From positions 1,674,001-1,738,000 of the forward strand of contig NZ_CP017946.1 in NCBI RefSeq assembly GCF_003952665.1: a DNA stretch of 64,000 bases, given 5' to 3'. Shown one piece after another: positions 52,909 to 61,762 of this stretch. Each line of letters begins with the position of its first letter. Positions within the stretch are counted from its first letter, which is position 1. The notes below the pieces were generated by a model. The model did not search any database. It saw only the letters and a list, made by a program, of their open reading frames with translations, and was not told where the DNA came from. This stretch comes from Bosea sp. Tri-49. GTDB lineage: Bacteria; Pseudomonadota; Alphaproteobacteria; Rhizobiales; Beijerinckiaceae. The translations under genes were made by a program, and so were the position numbers.

Positions 52909-54366
52909 GTGACCGAACGCCCTGCCCTGCTCTGGTTTCGCGACGATCTGCGCCTGTCCGACAACCCGGCCCTGAGAGCGGCGATCGAACATGGCCCGCT
53001 GATCTGCCTCTACATCTTCGACACGTCGCAAGATCGCCGGCCGATCGGCGCCGCCGCCTGCTGGTGGCTGTCACGCTCGCTGACGATGTTGTCCGACGTC
53101 ATCGCGGCGAAGGGCGGCGAATTGCTGATCCTGCGCGGCGATCCGGCCCAGTTGCTGCCACGGATCGTGCAAGAGGCCGATATCGGCTACGCCGCCTGGA
53201 ACCGACGCTATGACGGCACGGCGATCGCACTCGACAAGGGGCTGAAGGCCGAACTCTCCGCTACCGGCGTCGCTGTCGAGAGCTTCAACGCCAATCTCCT
53301 GAACGAGCCGTGGCAGGTTGCGACCAAGGCCGATGGGCCGTTCAAGGTGTTCACGCCCTATTGGCGCGCCGTGCGCGAACGCGGCGAGCCGTCGGCACCG
53401 CTTCCGACACCAGGCAAGCTGAGCAAGGCGGAGCTGCCGGCGGCGCTGCGCAAGCAGGTGCTCTCGGTCGCGGACCTCGCCCTCGAGCCGACGGCACCCG
53501 ACTGGGCCAGCGGATTGCGCGAAGCCTGGACGCCGGGCGAGGCCGGAGCGCAGGAACGGCTCGGCGCCTTCCTCGACGACGCAATCGCCGGCTATCGCGA
53601 GGGCCGCGACCGGCCGGACAAGCTCTCGACCTCGCGGCTGTCGCCGCATCTGCGCTTCGGCGAGATCAGCCCGCGCCAGATCTGGCATGCGACCCAGGCG
53701 GCGCTGGAGACGGGCAACACGCCGGGCTCAGCGGCAGACGCCGAAAAATTCTTCAGCGAGATCGGCTGGCGTGAATTCTCATACCATCTGCTGTTCCACA
53801 ATCCCGACTTGGCGACGGCCAACTTCGATCGCCGCTTCGACGCGATGTCTTGGGTGAAGGATGAAGCCGCGCTGGCCGCCTGGCAGAAAGGATTGACCGG
53901 CTATCCGATTGTCGATGCCGGCCTGCGCCAGCTCTGGCAGACCGGCTGGATGCACAACCGCGTCCGGATGATCACGGCCTCCTTCCTGATCAAGCACCTG
54001 CTGACCGACTGGCGCGCGGGAGAGGCCTGGTTCTGGGACACGTTGGTCGATGCCGATCCAGCGAACAATCCGGCGAGCTGGCAGTGGGTCGCCGGCTCGG
54101 GCGCTGATGCGGCACCCTATTTCCGCGTCTTCAACCCGGTGACACAGGGCGAGAAATTCGACCCGAAGGGCACCTATGTCCGGCGCTTCGTTCCGGAACT
54201 GGCGGAGCTCGACGACAAGTTCATCCATCGCCCTTGGGAGGCGCCGGCGAGCGCATTGAAACAGGCCGGAATCGTCCTCGACCGGGACTACCCGAAGCCG
54301 ATCATCGCGCTCGATTTCGGCCGCCGGCGCGCCCTAGACGCCTTTGCCGCCCTTCGATCCGAGTAG
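52909..54366 (+). CDS. phrB: Deoxyribodipyrimidine photo-lyase (class I CPD photolyase)
   Basis: Light-driven repair of cyclobutane pyrimidine dimers; cytoplasmic, FAD-containing, 485 residues. The N-terminal alpha/beta antenna domain starts LLWFRDDLRLSDNPAL. The FAD domain shows LSTSRLSPHLRFGEISPRQIW, FFSEIGWREFSYHLLFHNPDL, GYPIVDAGLRQLWQTGWMHNRVRMITASFL and DADPANNPASWQWVAGSGADAAPYFRVFNP, all diagnostic of class I. The Trp electron relay is present. The start is GTG 52909. It is followed 9 bp later by an AAC(3) gene on the same strand. Confidence 0.95.
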   Translation: MTERPALLWFRDDLRLSDNPALRAAIEHGPLICLYIFDTSQDRRPIGAAACWWLSRSLTMLSDVIAAKGGELLILRGDPAQLLPRIVQEADIGYAAWNRRYDGTAIALDKGLKAELSATGVAVESFNANLLNEPWQVATKADGPFKVFTPYWRAVRERGEPSAPLPTPGKLSKAELPAALRKQVLSVADLALEPTAPDWASGLREAWTPGEAGAQERLGAFLDDAIAGYREGRDRPDKLSTSRLSPHLRFGEISPRQIWHATQAALETGNTPGSAADAEKFFSEIGWREFSYHLLFHNPDLATANFDRRFDAMSWVKDEAALAAWQKGLTGYPIVDAGLRQLWQTGWMHNRVRMITASFLIKHLLTDWRAGEAWFWDTLVDADPANNPASWQWVAGSGADAAPYFRVFNPVTQGEKFDPKGTYVRRFVPELAELDDKFIHRPWEAPASALKQAGIVLDRDYPKPIIALDFGRRRALDAFAALRSE

Positions 54367-54375
54367 CCGACCGAC

Positions 54376-55200
54376 ATGACGCTGCCTCCCGCTTCCTTTG
54401 TCACGCGCGCCTCTCTTGCCGCTGATCTCGCCGCACTCGGGCTTGCCTCGGGCGATGCCGTCATGGTCCATGCTGCCGTCAGCAGGGTCGGCTGCCTGCT
54501 CGACGGTCCCGACACGATCATTGCCGCGCTCTCCGATGTCGTCAGTCCCGAGGGCACCGTCCTCGCCTATGCCGATTGGGAAGCGCGTTACGAGGACCTT
54601 GTCGGCGAAGACGGCCGCGTGCCGCCGGAGTGGCGCGACCACATCCCGCCATTCGATCCGCAGCGCTCGCGCGCGATCCGAGACAATGGCGTGCTGCCGG
54701 AGTTCCTGCGGACGACGCCGGGCGCGCTACGCAGCGGCAACCCCGGCGCCTCGCTCGTCGCGCTCGGCGCGAAGGCGGAATGGTTCACCGCCGACCATCC
54801 ACTCGACTATGGTTATGGCGATGGCTCGCCGCTCGCGAAACTGGTCGCAGCCGGCGGCAAGGTGCTGATGCTTGGCGCCCCGCTCGACACGCTGACCCTG
54901 CTGCACCATGCCGAGCATCTGGCGCGGATTCCCGGCAAGCGCGTCAGGCGGATCGAGGCACCGCTCGCGACACCGAGCGGCACGCAATGGCGCATGATCG
55001 AGGAATTCGACACCGGCGATCCGATCGTCGCGGGGTTGGCTGATGACTATTTCGCGGGAATCGTAACGGATTTCCTCGCCAGCGGCCAAGGCCGACAAGG
55101 GCTGATCGGCGCCGCCCCATCCGTTCTGGTCGATGCCGTGGCGATCACAGCTTTTGGTGTGAGCTGGCTCGAAGAACGGTTCGGATCGCGCTCGCCTTGA
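54376..55200 (+). CDS. AAC(3)-family N-acetyltransferase
   Basis: A 274-residue member of the antibiotic N-acetyltransferase (AAC(3)) family. Motifs: LAALGLASGDAVMVHAAVSRVGCLLDGPDTIIAALSDVV, GTVLAYADWEARYED, FDPQRSRAIRDNGVLPEFLRTTPGALRSGNPGASLVALG (CoA-binding), and KVLMLGAPLDTLTLLHHAEHLA with the catalytic His. Chromosomal copies often have only weak activity on aminoglycosides; true substrates are unknown. It sits in what looks like a two-gene operon with phrB, with no mobile element nearby. Confidence 0.88.
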   Translation: MTLPPASFVTRASLAADLAALGLASGDAVMVHAAVSRVGCLLDGPDTIIAALSDVVSPEGTVLAYADWEARYEDLVGEDGRVPPEWRDHIPPFDPQRSRAIRDNGVLPEFLRTTPGALRSGNPGASLVALGAKAEWFTADHPLDYGYGDGSPLAKLVAAGGKVLMLGAPLDTLTLLHHAEHLARIPGKRVRRIEAPLATPSGTQWRMIEEFDTGDPIVAGLADDYFAGIVTDFLASGQGRQGLIGAAPSVLVDAVAITAFGVSWLEERFGSRSP

Positions 55201-55246
55201 GTCTGAACTCCATCGCCCAAGCTGTTGGACAAGGAGTCTTCTCCGC

Positions 55247-56080
55247 TTAAACGGCGCCGTCACGACGGCCGCCGCGATGCTCCCCGGCCAGCTTGCACAT
55301 CGCCCAGAAATAGGCCGGATATGGCAAGAGCCGCAGCGCCTTCATCAGCCAGGCCAGGCGGCGCGGGAAGGTGATCTCGAAGCCGCCACGGGCGAAACCA
55401 TCGACGATGCGTGCTGCCGCCTTGTCGAGCGGCACCATGAACGGCATCGGGAAACTGTTGCGCTGGGTCATCGCCGTGTCGACGAAGCCGGGATTGACCA
55501 GCTGCAGGCGGATGCCCTGCCGCTCGCAATCGAAGCTCAGCGCCTCGCAGAGATGGATGGCGGCCGCTTTCGACGCTCCGTAAGCGGCTGCGCCCGGCAG
55601 CCCGCGATAGCCCGCCAGCGAAGCATTGACCGCGATCTGCCCCTTGCCGCGCGACGCCATGCGCTCGGCGACGGCGGCCGCGCCGCGCACGACGCCAATA
55701 AGATTGACCGCGAAAACCTGCTCGAAGGCGGCGACGTCGATCAGGCCGGGCCCATTGCGCGGGGCGATTCCCGCATTGAGGAAGGCGAGCGCGATCGGCC
55801 CATGCACGCTCTCGATGCCCTCGACCACGGCCACCATCGCCATGGGATCGGCGACGTCGCCGCAATGAGCGACGATCCGTCCCGGCAAACCATCGGCGCT
55901 CAGCGCCAGCGCTTCGAGCTTGTCGAGCCGGCGCGCCGTCGCCGCGACCGTCCAGCCGCGCCGCGCCAGCTCCAGCGCCACGGCCGCGCCGATGCCGGAG
56001 CTCGCCCCGGTCACCCAGGCGACGCCATCCTGCGGCTCGATGCGCGGCATGGTCATGTTGCGGTCGGGCCTCCATGTCAC
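55247..56080 (-). CDS. Short-chain dehydrogenase/reductase
   Basis: Classical SDR of 277 residues (from GTG 56080 with AGGA upstream; an ATG at 56056 is the alternative). Cofactor motif WVTGASSGIGAAVALELARRG with Arg residues (ATARRLDKL) that favour NADP(H). NAG as FLNAGIAPRN. Catalytic Ser in VNASLAGYRGLPG and Tyr-x3-Lys in YGASKAA. The C-terminal helix carries a hydrophobic stretch near PYPAYFWAMCKLAGEH. Close in style to DltE/YqjQ-type reductases; the substrate is unknown. Confidence 0.9.
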   Translation of the reverse strand: MTWRPDRNMTMPRIEPQDGVAWVTGASSGIGAAVALELARRGWTVAATARRLDKLEALALSADGLPGRIVAHCGDVADPMAMVAVVEGIESVHGPIALAFLNAGIAPRNGPGLIDVAAFEQVFAVNLIGVVRGAAAVAERMASRGKGQIAVNASLAGYRGLPGAAAYGASKAAAIHLCEALSFDCERQGIRLQLVNPGFVDTAMTQRNSFPMPFMVPLDKAAARIVDGFARGGFEITFPRRLAWLMKALRLLPYPAYFWAMCKLAGEHRGGRRDGAV

Positions 56081-56214
56081 GGCAGTCCTGGTCGGACCCT
56101 AGTGATGCCGAGCCCCCAGCGGAAGCCCCACCGGCAGCGTTCCCGCTTGGCTTCCCACCATCTTTGCGGGACCGACCTCGCCTGCGATAAGTTCGGGCGA
56201 CGAAGGAGATCGCG

Positions 56215-56931
56215 ATGCCGACCGAATTGCTGTTCCGGGACGACGCCTACCTCACCGAGACGCAAGCGACCGTCGTCGCGATCAACGAGCGCGGCGGCAT
56301 CGAACTCGACAGGACGGTGTTCTATGCCACCGGCGGCGGTCAGCCCGGCGATGCCGGCGCGCTCGTCCTCGGCGATGGCTCGCAGATCGCCATCGGCACG
56401 GCAATCTACAATCCCGAGGATAAGAGCCGCATCCTGCATGTCCCGCTTGAAGGCCAGGCGGCGCCCGCCATTGGCGAAACCCTGGTCGCCAAGCTCGACT
56501 GGGAGCGCCGGCTGAAGCGCATGCGCATCCACACCGCGCTGCACCTGCTCAGCGTCGTCCTGCCTTATCCCGTCACCGGCGGCGCGATCGGCGACGGCGA
56601 CGGAAGGCTCGATTTCGACATCCCCGAAGGCGGGCTCGACAAGGCGGAGCTGACCGAGAAGCTCAATGCACTCGTGGCGAAGAACGCGGCGATCACCGAA
56701 AGCTGGATCACCGATGAGGAGCTCGACGCCAATCCCGGCCTGGTCAAGACCATGTCGGTGAAGCCGCCGCGCGGCTCGGGCCGGGTCCGGCTCGTCTCGA
56801 TCGAGGGCATCGACCTGCAGCCCTGCGGCGGCACGCATGTGCGCAACACCTCGGAGATCGGCGCGGTCGCCGTCACCGATGTCGAGAAGAAGGGCAAGCA
56901 GAACCGGCGCGTGCGCATCGCGCTGGCCTGA
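56215..56931 (+). CDS. alaX: Alanyl-tRNA editing protein AlaX
   Basis: Free-standing editing hydrolase of 238 residues that removes Ser (or Gly) from mischarged tRNA-Ala. It has an N-terminal AlaRS-like beta-barrel (FYATGGGQPGDAGAL) and the zinc site HTALH (His 106, His 110) with CGGTH (Cys 204, His 208). An ATG lies right at the start of homology. It is a single gene, 48 bp before the sulfurtransferase gene on the same strand. Confidence 0.93.
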   Translation: MPTELLFRDDAYLTETQATVVAINERGGIELDRTVFYATGGGQPGDAGALVLGDGSQIAIGTAIYNPEDKSRILHVPLEGQAAPAIGETLVAKLDWERRLKRMRIHTALHLLSVVLPYPVTGGAIGDGDGRLDFDIPEGGLDKAELTEKLNALVAKNAAITESWITDEELDANPGLVKTMSVKPPRGSGRVRLVSIEGIDLQPCGGTHVRNTSEIGAVAVTDVEKKGKQNRRVRIALA

Positions 56932-56979
56932 ACTTTCCGTCATAACATCCTGAAAACAGACTCTTTCGAGGACGCGCGC

Positions 56980-57834
56980 ATGGCCCGCAACGACATCTTC
57001 GTCTCCACGCAATGGCTGGCTGAGCGGCTCGATGCGCCCGACATCGTCATCGTCGACGGCTCCTTCTACCTGCCGGCCCAGAAGCGCGATGCGGATGCCG
57101 AGTATCTGCAGCAGCGCATTCCCGGCGCGGTGCGCTTCGATGTCGACGTGATCAAGGACGAGAGCTCCAACCTGCCGCATATGCTGCCGCGGCCAGATGC
57201 CTTCGCCGCCGCTGTCGGCGCCATGGGCATCGGCGACGGCATGCGCATCGTCGTCTATGACGGGCTCGGCCTGTTCTCGGCGCCGCGCGTGCGCTGGACC
57301 TTCCAGACCTTCGGCGCCAAGGATGTCGTCATCCTCGAGGGCGGCCTGCCGCAATGGCTGGCCGAAGGCCGGCCGATCCGGGATGGCGCGCCGCGACAGC
57401 GTGCGCCGCGCACGTTCACCGCCAGGCTCGACCATTCCGCCGTCGCCGATATCGATGACGTGGCCCGCGCGCTGGAGAATGGCGTCATCCAGGTGGTCGA
57501 CGCTCGCCCGGCAGACCGCTTCCGTGGCGAGGCGTCGGAGCCACGCCCCGGTCTGCGCTCCGGCCATATGCCCGGCGCGCTCAACCTGCCCTCCTCGGTG
57601 CTGGTGGCTGATGGCAAGCTCAAGGAGCCGGAGGCGCTCGCCGCGGCCTTCCGTGAGGCCGGCGTCGACATCGACAAGCCGCTGCTGATGAGCTGCGGCT
57701 CGGGTGTCTCTGCGGTGATCCTGTCGACGGCGCTGGAGATGCTCGGCAAGCCGGCGCGCGCCGTCTATGACGGCTCCTGGGCCGAATGGGGCGCGAGCGA
57801 GCGCCCGGTGGCAACCGGGCCGGCAAAACCCTGA
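56980..57834 (+). CDS. sseA: 3-mercaptopyruvate sulfurtransferase
   Basis: Two-domain rhodanese of 284 residues. The first domain is catalytically inactive (VIVDGSFYLPAQKRDADAEY, IPGAVRFDVDVIKDESSNLPHMLP, MRIVVYDGLGLFSAPRVRW). The second carries the catalytic Cys 239 in SCGSGVSAVIL, the CG[S/T]GVT-type loop of mercaptopyruvate enzymes rather than thiosulfate ones. DARPADRFRGEASEPRPGLRSGHMPGALNLP is also diagnostic. It ends 4 bp from the convergent glutaminase gene. Confidence 0.93.
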   Translation: MARNDIFVSTQWLAERLDAPDIVIVDGSFYLPAQKRDADAEYLQQRIPGAVRFDVDVIKDESSNLPHMLPRPDAFAAAVGAMGIGDGMRIVVYDGLGLFSAPRVRWTFQTFGAKDVVILEGGLPQWLAEGRPIRDGAPRQRAPRTFTARLDHSAVADIDDVARALENGVIQVVDARPADRFRGEASEPRPGLRSGHMPGALNLPSSVLVADGKLKEPEALAAAFREAGVDIDKPLLMSCGSGVSAVILSTALEMLGKPARAVYDGSWAEWGASERPVATGPAKP

Positions 57835-57838
57835 AGGT

Positions 57839-58762
57839 TTAGAACACCGACCAGCCGGTGCGCTCGACCAGGCGTTCGAGCGCGATCGCACCGACATGCG
57901 AGGTGCCGGCGGCGTTGAGTCCCGGCGACCAGACCGCGATCGCGGCCTGCTTCGGCACGATAGCGAGGATGCCACCGCCGACACCGCTCTTGCCGGGCAG
58001 GCCGACCTTGAAGGCGAACTCGCCCGAGGCATCGTAATGGCCGCAGGTCATCATCAGCGCCTTGACGCGGCGGGCCCGCGCCGGGCGGCAGACCATGTCG
58101 CCAGTCAACGGATCGACGCCATCGCCGGCGAGGAACAGGCCGGCGCGGGCGAGCTGGGCGCAGCTCAGCTTCAGTGCGCATTGATGGAAATAGACGTCGA
58201 GCACCTCAGCGACCGGGTTCTTCAGGTTGCCGAAGGCGCGGATGAAATTGGCGAGGCTGGCATTGCGGAAACCAGTCTGCGCCTCCGAGCCCGCCACCTC
58301 GTCGTCGATCGAGACTGAAGGGTCGCCCGAGCGCTCGCGCAGGAAGGCGAGGATTTCGTCCGCCGTCTTCTTCGGCGTCCGGCCGGTCAGCAGCGCATCG
58401 GTGACGACGAGCGCGCCGGCATTGATGAACGGATTGCGCGGCACGCCGCGCTCCTGCTCGAGCTGGACGATCGAGTTGAAGGGCGAGCCGGAAGGCTCGC
58501 GCCCTACACGGTGCCAGAGCCGGGCGCCGACCCGCTCCAGCGCCAGCGTCAGGGTGAAGACCTTGGAGATGCTCTGGATCGAGAACGGCACCTCGGCATC
58601 GCCAGCCTGGGCGCGCTCACCTGCGCAAGCGATGACGGCAAGGCCGAAGCGCTGTGGATCGACTCGCGACAGCGCCGGAATGTAGTCAGCCACCTTGCCA
58701 CCGCCGATATGGTCGGCGATGTCGGCATGAACGGCAGCGACGATGTCCGACAGGTTGCGCAA
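57839..58762 (-). CDS. glsA: Glutaminase
   Basis: Hydrolyses glutamine to glutamate and ammonia; serine-dependent beta-lactamase-like fold. Motifs: [33 protein letters not shown] with the catalytic Ser-x2-Lys (about 64-67), [25 protein letters not shown], and [31 protein letters not shown] at 58762 gives 307 residues, the usual family length, with GGAG 8 bp upstream. ATG 58810 would add 16 residues with no homology and is the alternative start. Confidence 0.92.
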   Translation of the reverse strand: MRNLSDIVAAVHADIADHIGGGKVADYIPALSRVDPQRFGLAVIACAGERAQAGDAEVPFSIQSISKVFTLTLALERVGARLWHRVGREPSGSPFNSIVQLEQERGVPRNPFINAGALVVTDALLTGRTPKKTADEILAFLRERSGDPSVSIDDEVAGSEAQTGFRNASLANFIRAFGNLKNPVAEVLDVYFHQCALKLSCAQLARAGLFLAGDGVDPLTGDMVCRPARARRVKALMMTCGHYDASGEFAFKVGLPGKSGVGGGILAIVPKQAAIAVWSPGLNAAGTSHVGAIALERLVERTGWSVF

Positions 58763-58898
58763 TGTCCGAACTCCGCCACGTCCCAGCCGATAACCGGTCG
58801 ACCTTGGCATTCGCCCATCCGTGCCGCAATCGCGGCGTCTGGAGCTTGGCAAACTCGGTACCCCCTGCGCATGCTGCGCCCGCGCTGGGGAACCAACT

Positions 58899-59648
58899 AT
58901 GACTTATTGCCTAGGGATCCTTTTGCCGTCGGGTCTGATCCTTGCCTCGGATTCCCGCTCCAGCGCCGGCGTCGACCAGATCGCCGTGGTCAAGAAGCTC
59001 GCTTTGTTCGAGGTGTCGAACGAGCGGGTGATCACCATCCTCTCGGCCGGGAATCTCGCGACGACGCAGGCCGTGATCACCATGATCAGGCAATACACCA
59101 AGCATAAGCAGGACAGCGCCTCGGGCGGCGAGAACCGCGACATCCTGGCGGCGCGCACCATGTTCGACGTGGCGCAGATCGTCGGCGGCGTGCTGCGCGA
59201 GGTGTTGCGCGCCAACCGCGCCTTCGTCGAGCCCTATGGCGACCCGAACGGCTCCTTCATCGTCGCCGGCCAGATCGCCGGAGAACCGCATCGTCTCTTC
59301 CAGGTCTATTCAGCGGGCAACTTCGTCGAAGCCTCAGGGCGTACCCAGTTCCTCCAGCTTGGCGAGACCAAATACGGCAAGCCGATCCTCGACCGCGCAC
59401 TGCAGGAGGCGAGCGGGCTCGACGAGGCGGCCAAGCTCGCTTTGCTCTCCTTCGACGCCACCGTCCGCTCAAACCTCTCGGTAGCGCCGCCGATCGACCT
59501 GCTGCGCTACGAGGCCGACAGCTTCTCGACCCGGCATCTCGCCAAATACGACAGCAACCATCCCTATTGGGCAGACATGCGCCAGCGTTACAGCGACGGG
59601 CTTACGGCGCTGGTGGCGAGCCTGCCGGCACCGGACTTCCCCGCCTGA
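58899..59648 (+). CDS. Anbu-type proteasome-related peptidase (ancestral beta subunit)
   Basis: A 249-residue T1-family protein. The sequence starts [24 protein letters not shown] (split here), so removal of Met exposes an N-terminal Thr. An Asp at position 17 of the mature protein and Lys residues at about 31-32 complete the proteasome-type triad. SAGVDQIA and [11 protein letters not shown] are typical of Anbu (COG3484). Anbu assembles as an open ring or helix; its natural substrate is unclear. It is usually found with alpha-E, transglutaminase-like and ATP-grasp genes; none of those adjoin it here. It starts 137 bp from glsA (divergent), and its stop directly abuts the ankyrin gene's. Confidence 0.87.
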   Translation: MTYCLGILLPSGLILASDSRSSAGVDQIAVVKKLALFEVSNERVITILSAGNLATTQAVITMIRQYTKHKQDSASGGENRDILAARTMFDVAQIVGGVLREVLRANRAFVEPYGDPNGSFIVAGQIAGEPHRLFQVYSAGNFVEASGRTQFLQLGETKYGKPILDRALQEASGLDEAAKLALLSFDATVRSNLSVAPPIDLLRYEADSFSTRHLAKYDSNHPYWADMRQRYSDGLTALVASLPAPDFPA

Positions 59649-60356
59649 CTACTGCAGCAGCGCGACCATCGCGGCATAGCCACGGCGGCGGGCATGCTCG
59701 AGCGGTGTGACGCCGTCGCGGTCGGCGAGATCGCGGCGCGCGCCTGCGGTTATTAGCGCCCTCACCGTCCCGACATGACGCGGCCCGCCTTCGCCGAGGA
59801 TCACCGCCTCGATCAGGGCAGTCCAGCCGAGATTGTTGACATGGTCGAGCGGCGCGCCGGCGGCGATCAACTCGCTGACCACACCGTCATGACCGAGATG
59901 GGCGGCTGCGATCAGTGCCGTGCCGCGATAGGGGCTGGTGATAGCGCGTGCGTCGCCGCCGATAGCGAGCGCAGTGCGCATGGTCTCCAGATCGTCGGCG
60001 ACGGCTGCGATCGTGATCGCATCATAGGATTGGCCGTCGAGAGCGCGGGGATCGGCTCCCGCCTTGGCGAGTTCGCGCATCGCCTCGCGCTGACGGGCAT
60101 GGGTCGCGACATGCAGCGCGGTGCGGCCTCCACCGTCCCGCGTATCGAGCCGGCTGCCGGATGCGACTGCCTGACGGAGGGCCGCGAGGTCGCCGCGATG
60201 AGCCGCAAGATGCAGCGCATCATAGGCTGCGATCTCGGCCGGCGATGGCGGAATCTGGGCTTCCGCAACGGAACATAGGCCGAGACTTCCGACGATGAGG
60301 AGGCTCCGAAACGCGCTTCGGCAAACGTTCTCCTCGCGTCGTTTCGTCTCAGGCAT
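59649..60356 (-). CDS. Secreted ankyrin-repeat protein
   Basis: A 235-residue protein with a signal peptide (RSLLIVGSLGLCSVAEA/Q). It has about five ankyrin repeats: YDALHLAAHRGDLAALRQAVASG, GRTALHVATHARQREAMRELAKAGADP, YDAITIAAVADDLETMRTALAIGGD, GTALIAAAHLGHDGVVSELIAAGAP and GWTALIEAVILGEGG. It is predicted periplasmic, serving protein-protein contact. Its stop is immediately next to the Anbu stop on the other strand, with no base between them. Confidence 0.88.
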   Translation of the reverse strand: MPETKRREENVCRSAFRSLLIVGSLGLCSVAEAQIPPSPAEIAAYDALHLAAHRGDLAALRQAVASGSRLDTRDGGGRTALHVATHARQREAMRELAKAGADPRALDGQSYDAITIAAVADDLETMRTALAIGGDARAITSPYRGTALIAAAHLGHDGVVSELIAAGAPLDHVNNLGWTALIEAVILGEGGPRHVGTVRALITAGARRDLADRDGVTPLEHARRRGYAAMVALLQ

Positions 60357-60612
60357 CGGCGTTTACCCGTTATTTTCGCGCGATCGGCGCGATTAAATGC
60401 AATTTGCTCAAATTAGGGTCAGCTTTGCTGTCCCTTCCCCCTTGCCGGTCGGCAAAGGGCGTCCTATCTCCTGTGCACCGCAGCAGCGATGTTGCGGCGC
60501 CCTCCTTGGGCGTTTCCTCCCTAGACTTGGGCCTGCGCTTCGGCGTGGGCCTTTTTCTTAGCGCAGGAAGGCTACGCAGCCGGCATCGGCTACGCAACCT
60601 GAAGCCCGGCTC
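60357..60612. other. 256-bp gap without a gene
   Basis: Upstream of the ankyrin gene and downstream of the molbindin gene, both on the minus strand. A short, relatively AT-rich stretch (60370-60425) next to the ankyrin start could hold its promoter. The frames across the gap are low in coding character. No RNA gene or repeat is apparent. Confidence 0.45.
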
Positions 60613-60819
60613 TCAGTCGATCGCGATCATCACGTCGGACGCCTTCACGACGGCATAGGCCTTCTGCCCGACCGCGAGCTTGAGCTCGTCGACCGCGGCA
60701 TTGGTGATCGCCGAGGTGACGATAGTGCCGCCGACATCGAGCTTCACATGGGCGGTGGTCGCGCCCTTCACGATCTCGACGATGGTGCCCTTGAGCTGGT
60801 TGCGGGCGGAAATCTTCAT
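60613..60819 (-). CDS. mop: Molybdenum-pterin-binding protein (molbindin, Mop)
   Basis: A single TOBE/Mop domain of 68 residues: SARNQLKGTIVEIVKGATTAHVKLDVG, then VTSAITNAAVDEL, KLAVGQKAYAVVKASDVMIAID. Molbindins form hexamers that hold molybdate in the cytoplasm as a store or buffer. GAGGAGA precedes the ATG. It diverges from modA across a gap that carries a ModE-type site, so it is probably co-regulated with modABC. Confidence 0.94.
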   Translation of the reverse strand: MKISARNQLKGTIVEIVKGATTAHVKLDVGGTIVTSAITNAAVDELKLAVGQKAYAVVKASDVMIAID

Positions 60820-60885
60820 GCTGGTCTCCTCGATCTGACAACCTCGCGAGTCCGCGTCAGGCAGACTCGACCTTTGGTCGCCCGC

Positions 60886-60911
60886 CGTTATATTCGGCCG
60901 CACATAGCGAC
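60886..60911. promoter_or_regulatory. ModE box in the mop/modA divergent promoter
   Basis: Read on the minus strand: GTCGCTATGTG, a 6-bp centre, then AATATAACGG. This follows the ModE consensus TCGCTATATA-N6-TATATAACGA with few changes. It lies 23 bp before the modA ATG and 67 bp from the mop start, so Mo-loaded ModE could repress both. A modE fragment lies at the right edge of the window. Confidence 0.75.
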
Positions 60912-60933
60912 AGCAACCGCAGCGAGGACCCTC

Positions 60934-61752
60934 ATGCCATCGAACCGCCGAAACATGTGCTCCGGTCTCTTGGGTTTCACCGCCGCGCTGCTGATCGGCG
61001 TCGCCTCCTTCACCGGCCCGGCCTTCGCCCAGAGCAAGGAACTGGTGATCTTCGCCGCCGCGAGCCTGAAGAACGCACTCGACGAGGCCGCGGCCAACTG
61101 GGTCAAGGAGAGCGGCAAGCCGGCGCCCAAGATCTCCTATGCTGCCAGCAACGCGCTGGCGAAGCAGCTCGAACAGGGCGCGCCGGCCGATCTCTTCCTC
61201 TCGGCCGATCTCGACTGGATGGATTACGCCCAGCAGAAAAACCTGATCAACAAGGAGAGCCGGGTCAGCCTGCTCGCCAACCGGCTCGCGCTGATTGCCC
61301 CCGCCGACGCCAAGACCACGGTGACGCTGGCGCCCGGCGTCGACCTCTCCACTGCGCTCGGCTCCAGCCGGCTCGCCATGGGCAATGTCGATTCGGTGCC
61401 GGCCGGTAAATACGGCAAGGCGGCGCTGGAGAAGCTCGGCGGCTGGGACAAGGTCAAGGACAAGATCGCGCAGAGCGACAATGTCCGCGCCGCGCTGCTG
61501 CTGGTCTCGCGCGGCGAGGCGCCGCTCGGCATCGTCTATACCACCGATGCCGCCGCCGATCCCAAAGTCAAGGTGATCGCGACCTTCCCCGAGGATACCC
61601 ATCCGCCGATCATCTATCCGGTCGCCATCACCAAGGATTCCGCCAATCCCGACGCGCAGGGCTTCCTCAGCTATCTGCGCGGCAACGGCGCCAAGGCGAG
61701 CTTTGAAAAGCAGGGCTTCACGGTCCTGAACAAGCCCGCCACATCCTCGTAA
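60934..61752 (+). CDS. modA: Molybdate ABC transporter substrate-binding protein
   Basis: Periplasmic molybdate/tungstate-binding protein of 272 residues. Signal peptide GLLGFTAALLIGVASFTGPAFA/Q. Binding motifs: ELVIFAAASLKNALDEA, ISYAASNALAKQLEQGAPADLFLSADLDWMDY, RLAMGNVDSVPAGKYGK, GEAPLGIVYTTDA (all lining the anion pocket). ATG 60934 follows GAGGA at 7-bp spacing. It is the first gene of modABC, 10 bp before modB. Confidence 0.95.
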   Translation: MPSNRRNMCSGLLGFTAALLIGVASFTGPAFAQSKELVIFAAASLKNALDEAAANWVKESGKPAPKISYAASNALAKQLEQGAPADLFLSADLDWMDYAQQKNLINKESRVSLLANRLALIAPADAKTTVTLAPGVDLSTALGSSRLAMGNVDSVPAGKYGKAALEKLGGWDKVKDKIAQSDNVRAALLLVSRGEAPLGIVYTTDAAADPKVKVIATFPEDTHPPIIYPVAITKDSANPDAQGFLSYLRGNGAKASFEKQGFTVLNKPATSS

Positions 61753-61762
61753 GGGATTCTTC

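Noticed and set aside
54376..55200. AAC(3) gene as an acquired resistance cassette
   Set aside because: There is no integrase, attC, insertion sequence or composition shift. It sits in a housekeeping context next to phrB, so it is more likely an intrinsic chromosomal homologue.
56077..58032. 651-codon open frame on the minus strand
   Set aside because: It is opposite alaX and sseA, both of which have intact catalytic motifs on the plus strand. The minus translation has no family features.
60370..60597. 75-codon minus-strand frame in the gap before the ankyrin gene
   Set aside because: Basic, low-complexity translation with no ribosome site and no domain pattern.
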